Source of the DNA: Siphonodentalium dalli
Lineage: Eukaryota > Mollusca > Scaphopoda > Gadilida > Siphonodentaliidae
Length of the DNA stretch: 64,000 nucleotides
Direction of reading: 5' to 3'
Assembly: GCA_032622095.1 (NCBI GenBank)
Contig: CP136061.1
Span: 45,641,797 to 45,705,796 of the forward strand
The notes under the pieces were generated by a model that saw only the letters and a list, made by a program, of their open reading frames with translations, was not told where the DNA came from and ran no database searches. Every line of letters starts with the position of its first letter. The stretch's first letter is position 1. The translations under genes and the position numbers were made by a program. Shown here one piece after another: positions 58,031 through 64,000 of the stretch.

Positions 58031-60333
58031 AAAACTTTTGTAACACGAGCAGGCTCTTGTTTACGTACACCATCTTACGTCTTGACGACAATATACTATT
58101 TACGCGCTGATTATGTTTGGCATATTACAAAACTATATATATTTTAATATTCCTTCTGTTGATGGCGATTTGAACAAATATGAATATTTCTGCAACGAAC
58201 GCCGTCCGTGCCTTTAAGAGTGAAATAGTCCTTTTGCCTATGATCTACACTATTATCCGACACACATTGAGTCCACCATCCCCATTTAAGTGATCCTGCT
58301 AATTTGATATGACGCTGGCGGGTCCTGCTCAATTTGTGGCGCTGTTAGGTCCACCTGAATTGATAAGGCACTGGTTGTCCTGTTGAAATACTATGCTAAT
58401 GATTGGTTCTTCTGAATTTATATGATGCTGGTAGGGGAAATACGAGGCTGTTAATAAAATGTACCGTTACTGTTTCTAACAACCTCTGTATGACACATTC
58501 ATGTACATAATATATTTTAAGGAATAACCATCTTGACCGTGGTGGCCGGGTTTGCAACAAACCAAGTTGGTGCTTTTCATTAGGCTTACATGATTGGCAT
58601 TTTATCTACATTTTATTTGAAATATTTCACACCTTTGTCTACCTTCTGTTATTTTCATAATTTGATGTGAAATAGGACAGAGCATCTACTCAATTTTAAA
58701 CTATCAATTTGAAGGGGAAAATTATAATCCTCTATAACCAAATACGAAAGTTACTATAACAACACCTGTTCACCCTCACAATATGATAGATACATTCTAA
58801 CAATGTAAACAAAAATTGGTTTAAACAAATAAAAACAACAATCTTCAAGGCTGGTCATTGGAGACTTTGATGAAAATATTTCAGGCAATTCTTCAATGAT
58901 TGGCCATTTATAAACGGACAATCCGTACCTAAAATGTTAGTTATTAATGGACAATCCGACCACGCGTGGCACGCGAGCTTGGGATTGTCCACTAAATGAC
59001 GACATGTATAGCTAATCCTGCATGTTAGCTTCATATTTAATATGAAGGGCAATAACTCTATAAAAAAAATTAATTTACTAAATAACGGCGATTTGTATGA
59101 GAATTGTTTTTGACGAAATAACGGAAATATTAGAAGAAGTGTTTTTGCAAAAATATTTTTTTGTGACGGACCAAAACAACATAAAGCAAGATAAATATAA
59201 TTCAATAACGTTTGCAATAATTCGACAGACATAAACACTCAATAGTGATTCATCTTTTCATATATTATTTTGTTTTATGTGACTTTTTCAAAACAAATTG
59301 TTCTGCAAATGGTAATTTTGTCAACATGAACAGACACATTTAAAATGGAGCTATATTTATTCTTGAAGGTGTCTTTACTTCCTCTTTTGTTGTGATAGGG
59401 AAATCAATATTACATTTCAACCCTAGCAGTTTCGAGATCGTTTTTTTTTTTTTTTGCTAAATTGTGATTATGTGATAAAAAGGATTTCAAATTCGTCGCA
59501 ATTCTATACGAAATTTATTAACATCGTTCATTAAACTCGTTTAATAAATTTCGGATAGAATTGCGACCCATTAGAGGTCCTCTATTAATGCACTGGATGA
59601 ATGAATTCATTAATCGCCCAGTGCGTGAACAATATCCAAGTACATTGGTGACTGAATGTTAACCAATGAAAAATGATATAATGCTAGATTGTGAACTGGT
59701 CTATAAAATTTTTTAACCCACCTTCGGAATAAAGAACATTCGGAATAATGAACCCTACTCACCATGAACAGTGTATGGATTTTAAATCCGACATAATACT
59801 GCAATGTAGACTGATATGAAAGAGTACTATAATTGAGTTCTCTTGCTGATTTATTTCAGAAGTTCGTAAAATTTGAGGGTGAGTGTCACAAAAACTAAAT
59901 AACAAACAAACAAACAAAAAAACAAAAACCGGCTAAAACCATAGGCTAGTGACAAAGTTCACAAGTCCGATTTTGGTGGAAAACACACCATTTGTCCCAT
60001 TCCGCATCAATTCCAAAAAACGGTTATTTCAGTAGCAAGGTATTTCAATTTGTCTTATTGGTCATGTCATGGCAATTCTTTCTTTTGATGTATCATTAGA
60101 AAGTATCAAACAAAGGGAAGTCGAGATATGGTATGGAAAACTAGCTAAACCTAATGTCTAAAAGGCACGGCGCTTAACTTTGATTATGAAATATTTTTCT
60201 TTAGCTCGAACGCTCCGTCAACCGTGGCATTGAATCATGTCTGGTGGAAAAGGCCAAAACTTACATACCTGAACGTTACTATGGGATAAACTATAGCGTT
60301 TATCACAATACACTTTTGTAAATTCTAGTTAAA

Positions 60334-60760
60334 CAGCAGCAGCAGCAGCAACAACATCAACAACAGCAGCAACAACAACAACCACAACAACAAATGAATC
60401 AAGGTAGATTTGAACTAGACATCTTAGGCCTAATAAATAAGTTCGATGGAAAGGCAGACAACATAAACTCGTTTCTAAAATGCTTCGACGAGGTATTGAG
60501 AATGGGATTTCTGACTGATTTGGACAAAACCAATATTTTCCCAGTATTATAGTATTTGCAGGATCTGCCAAAGAATGGTATAGTGCCCAAACGCAGGCAA
60601 CCAGAACAGATTATCACACAATGGGGCAACAGTTTGAAGCTTATTATAATTTGGCCTTTTTAGAGACACAACACAAGGATGATGAATCAGTGAGAGAGTT
60701 CATAATGAACATGCGATCAAAGTCAACAGCTGTGGGTTCACATCACGATAACCCCCAGAA
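60334..60760 (+). pseudogene. Gag-like fragment, unit D
   Basis: Same frame break. LEAQ is changed to LETQ. Confidence 0.75.
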
Positions 60761-60773
60761 GATTGTTTCACAT

Positions 60774-61639
60774 CGCGCTCTCCATGTGAAACACTCCTCT
60801 GGGGTGATCGTGATATGAAACACTCCGCTGGTTGATCGCGATGTGAAACACTCCTCTGGGGTGACAGCGATGTGAAACACTCCTCCGGGGTGATCGCGAT
60901 GTGAAACACTCCGTTGGGGGGGGGGGCGATCGCGATGTCTGGTGTGATCGCGATCCGAAACACTCCTCTTGGGAGATCGCGATGTGAAGCACTGCTGGGG
61001 AGATCGCGATGTGAAGCACTGCTGGGGAGATCGCGATGTGAAGCACTGCTGGGATGATCGCGATGTGAAACACTCCTCTGGGAATATCGCGATGTAAAAC
61101 ACTCCTCTTGGGGTAGCGATGTGAAACACTCCTCTGGAGTGATCGCGATGTGTCACACTCCTCTTGGGTGATCGCTGCTGGAGTGTTTCACATCGCAATC
61201 ATCTAGCAGAATGTTTCATATCGCGATAACCCCAGAGGAGTGCTTCACATCGCGATTAGCCAATAGGAGTGTTTCACGTTGCGACCACCTAGATGAGTTT
61301 TTCACATCGCGATAATCGCAGAGGAGTGTTTCACGTCGCGACCACACCAGAGGATTGTTTCTTATCGCGACAACAACAGAGGAGTTTCTCACATCGCGAC
61401 TACCAAAGCGAAGTGTTTCACATCGCGATCACCCCCAGCAGAGTGTTTCACGTCGCGATCACCCCGGAGGAGTGTGTCACATCGCGATCATCGCAGAGGA
61501 GTGCTTCACGTCAGGACCATCTCAGAGGAGTGTTGCACATCGCGATAACCCCAGAATAGTGTTTCACATCGCGACCACTCCAGAGGAGTGTTTCACATCA
61601 AGATCACACAATTGGAGTGCTTCACATCGCCATAGCACT
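60774..61639. repeat. 29-bp minisatellite with orientation switch, end of unit D
   Basis: Same unit. Switch at about 61173. It contains a 9-base G run near 60915. It ends at 'cacatcgccatagcac', where unit E begins. Confidence 0.95.
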
Positions 61640-61856
61640 TGATTTCTACCAATATGGCTACATAATTAGTCATGAACATGACACATGATGAGCGGCGACC
61701 ATATACATTGACATGGGTATTCAGATAGATTGACACGGCCCATATAATGGTCCAAAGAACATTTAATTGCAATTACAAAATTTACACCAAGTGTCTCTCT
61801 CTGTATAGCGTCCTGTGATGGTCCCTAATATTAATTACCACATTCTTACGTCATCG

Positions 61857-62390
61857 CTAGATAGAACCGAATGTCCATATTTTACGGAAATCGATAATAA
61901 TTGAAAGGCAATATTATTTAAAGTAAAACGTCCGGTTTCTAACTCTCGCATGAAACATTGCCACTCCTCCAGTCGGTCATGCTCAGTGAGAAAATCTACT
62001 ATATCTGGCAACAACTGTGACAATTCGTCTATACCACGAGTAGAGTCAGATTTTGTCATGTTAATGTCCGATTCTTCTTGAAACAGCTCTTTGTGTGAAC
62101 TCACATCTCGTGTCACTTTCTTCAGAGGTCTCTCGTGTATGTCGGTTTCGGTTTCATCCGGAAAAGTCAAAACGCAATCATCATCGTTTAAGCGGATTGT
62201 TGCCAGATCACAGGGTAGTGTTTTTTGGAATAATCCCGAAATGCTTCGTCATGTACTGTGCGTTGCGCATATCATCACTCGATACGCTGCATAGCAAGAC
62301 GATATCGAGGTCCTCGTGTGCAATGAGTGTATGCTGCAGCGTCTCGTTTCCATGTCCAATCATTGCTTGACAATAATAGCATCGCCATTT
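61857..62390 (-). pseudogene. Zinc-finger-type exon, copy E (two frameshifts)
   Basis: It carries the same extra T as copy D. It also has one A fewer in 'gaaatcgataataatt', which changes the last residues. Both halves are present. Confidence 0.7.
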
Positions 62391-63762
62391 CTGAGGAATA
62401 GATATTCAGCAATGTAAATTCAACAATCAAGACTGTGGCAAAACGCTTAAAGGTGCCTTGTCTCTTTGCAGAAACACTTCCAACAACAACAACAACAACA
62501 ACAACAACGACGACGACGACAACAACAGCAACAACAGGTCAGCGAACACGTGTCCCCCGAAAGGTGGATTTTTAGTAACTTTTTTTAATTATGTCAAAAT
62601 TCACAGTGACCAACTTCAAACTTGGCATTTGTCTTCTGAAATTTGAACTACGTACCACATACCAAGAGATTCAGTTGAATTTGAAAACAATCAGATACCT
62701 AAAAGTAAAGTTATCACCAGGAAACCAAAATAATAGTCAAATTCTAAGACGACAAGGACCATAACTCCGGCAAAATGGTCGGACCGAACCCATATTTACA
62801 ATTTACCTGTATTTGGAGCTCATAAACTCACATATCAAATTTGGTTCAGATCCGATCATACAATCTTTAATTATCATCCGGAAACCTCAAAACGACAAAG
62901 TGCTAAATCGAAAAAGGGGCCATAACTCCGGACCTAACTTGACCTGTATTTCGAGCTCATAAACTCACATACCAAATCTGGTTTCGATCCGTTAGCCTAA
63001 AACTGAAGTTCTCATCGGGAATCTTTCCGCACGGACGGACGCACGGGCGTCCCAGCAACTCGATGGACGGACGGACGGACGGACAAAAAGAATAGAAACT
63101 CGTTCGTAGACATATTTCCTTCATTGCGCCTAAACATAAACAGGAGAAACGCACACTATTACATATAATTTACTTCACAATTTCATAAAATAAAATTACT
63201 TTCAGAATTGTTATACAGTTCTAATAATAGTCACAATTCCTGTCCCAGTTTATACTAAAAATTAAAACTTCTTTTGTTATACCTATCCAACAATACAGAA
63301 ACTTTAGGAACCGGATCTGTCAAATGTACGTGTACGCGAAGAGAAATACTGTCCTCAAGAAACAACAATATGATATGTGCTCAGTAATTGTTTGCATGTC
63401 GTAACTTTGTGAGAAAGAGATGTTATAATTTTGAACAGATAACTGTATTTAGGTAATGTGAATCCAGTACAATATCTTGTGTTAGCCCAATAATTGTTTC
63501 AACATGATTATGGCGTTAGATGTGGACATGTAAAAACTACTCCGCACATATGTAGAGAACCGGAGCCACCGCGAGTAAGTTGCAAAGAATCGGAGCCATC
63601 AACAGAGAACCGGAACATTCGCCATATTTTCATTATAGCTTCTTTTCTCAAAACAAAAAATGCGAGTTATAGTTGATTTTTTTAGCATCCCCCAGTGTAT
63701 GTCAGGGGCCTCATATTTTAAAAGTTACGACGAATTTTTAGGAGTATTAGTCTGTAAAAATG

Positions 63763-64000
63763 TTATTGAAATGAAGAAGTTTTCTCACCAACTAACAAAT
63801 ACCGAGTAATTTCACAATAACATTTGAAATTCTGACCATAAACTGACTCGATTTTGGGACATATATTACTAACGTTCAATTGTGCGTCCATTGCTCCTTC
63901 TGTTGTAATGATTCGAGGTAGCATGTGGCAGAAAACTTGCTGTGAGTATGACGATGTCACGAAAATGAGCAAAATTGCAAAGAATCGGAAACTTTGCTCG
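63763..64000 (-). CDS. Small secreted-type protein, copy E (5' part beyond window)
   Basis: The same frame as copies C and D runs to the window edge at 64000. The first residues lie outside. Confidence 0.4.
   Translation of the reverse strand, partial: EQSFRFFAILLIFVTSSYSQQVFCHMLPRIITTEGAMDAQLNVSNICPKIESVYGQNFKCYCEITRYLLVGEKTSSFQ

Larger units (their letters stand above)
53638..61639. repeat. Tandem array unit D
   Basis: It is joined to the minisatellite through an exon-like segment found nowhere else (53638-53946). The common part then begins only at the middle of the zinc-finger exon. The LINE has lost about 755 bp including the catalytic core. Confidence 0.9.
61640..64000. repeat. Tandem array unit E (cut by window end)
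   Basis: It begins at 'ttgatttctaccaatatggc' directly after the minisatellite, at a point equivalent to 27773 of unit A. It shares with unit D the extra T in the zinc-finger exon (GTGTTTTTTGG) and 'tttgtgtgaactc'. D and E are therefore closer to each other than to A-C. Confidence 0.9.

Overview
The window looks like nuclear DNA of a marine invertebrate, most likely a mollusc. It is AT-rich and intron-bearing, and most of it is mobile-element debris. Two sequence families point to molluscs: a repeat that reads 'gggccataactccgg ... accaaatctggtttcgatccgtt' and ends in (GGAC)n, and the phrase AAGGGCAATAACTCTATA. The species cannot be named from the sequence. No intact, complete protein-coding gene is visible.

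Left part (1-9.6 kb): an unassigned start; a Helitron-like element ending at 2588; a satellite of 145-154 bp monomers (2718-3520); and a broken gene of the hAT-transposase type on the minus strand. Three pieces of that gene can be recognised (9214-9031, 5491-5317, 4605-4025). The last two are separated by an intron with clean splice sites and matching phase. The first two are separated by a 3,539-bp GC-rich inverted-repeat element (5492-9030) flanked by the 8-bp duplication GTTTCTTC.

Middle part (9.6-24 kb): two large fold-back elements (9588-14576 and 19125-23768). Their roughly 1-kb inverted arms are related and rich in paired AAGATGGCG-like motifs, but their cores are unrelated. Between them lies a head-to-tail array of six Helitron-like elements (14881-18984). 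Five of the six end in CTAG, four of these with the full 3' hairpin clearly visible, and the array as a whole sits between A and T.

Right of 24 kb: seven 50-bp repeats, then the first coding exon of a type II membrane protein with a Thr/Lys-rich stem made of 15-residue repeats (24907-25514). The 3' edge of this exon recurs in inverted orientation at 26971-27134, where a large tandem array begins.

The array (27.1-64.0 kb) has four units plus the start of a fifth, all nearly identical in sequence. Distances between equivalent points are 7.6, 9.35, 8.75 and 8.1 kb. Each full unit holds, in + order: a zinc-finger-type exon (minus strand), an AAC/GAC microsatellite, the mollusc-type repeat, a small ORF with a signal peptide (minus), a degenerate LINE (minus), AT-rich hairpin-bearing sequence, a gag-like LTR-retrotransposon fragment with a poly-Gln lead (+), and a 29-bp minisatellite that reverses orientation in its middle. 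Every unit carries its own deletions, frameshifts or stops, and the minisatellite joins the next unit at a different place each time. The array is therefore unlikely to be a simple assembly stutter. Copy D alone carries an extra exon-like ORF between minisatellite and unit.

I see no operon, CRISPR array, rRNA or tRNA gene. Part of the interest is architectural: tandem Helitrons, arms made of tandem repeats, inverted minisatellites, and a composite unit amplified in tandem. The rest lies in two or three unrecognised but conserved exon-like ORFs inside the array.
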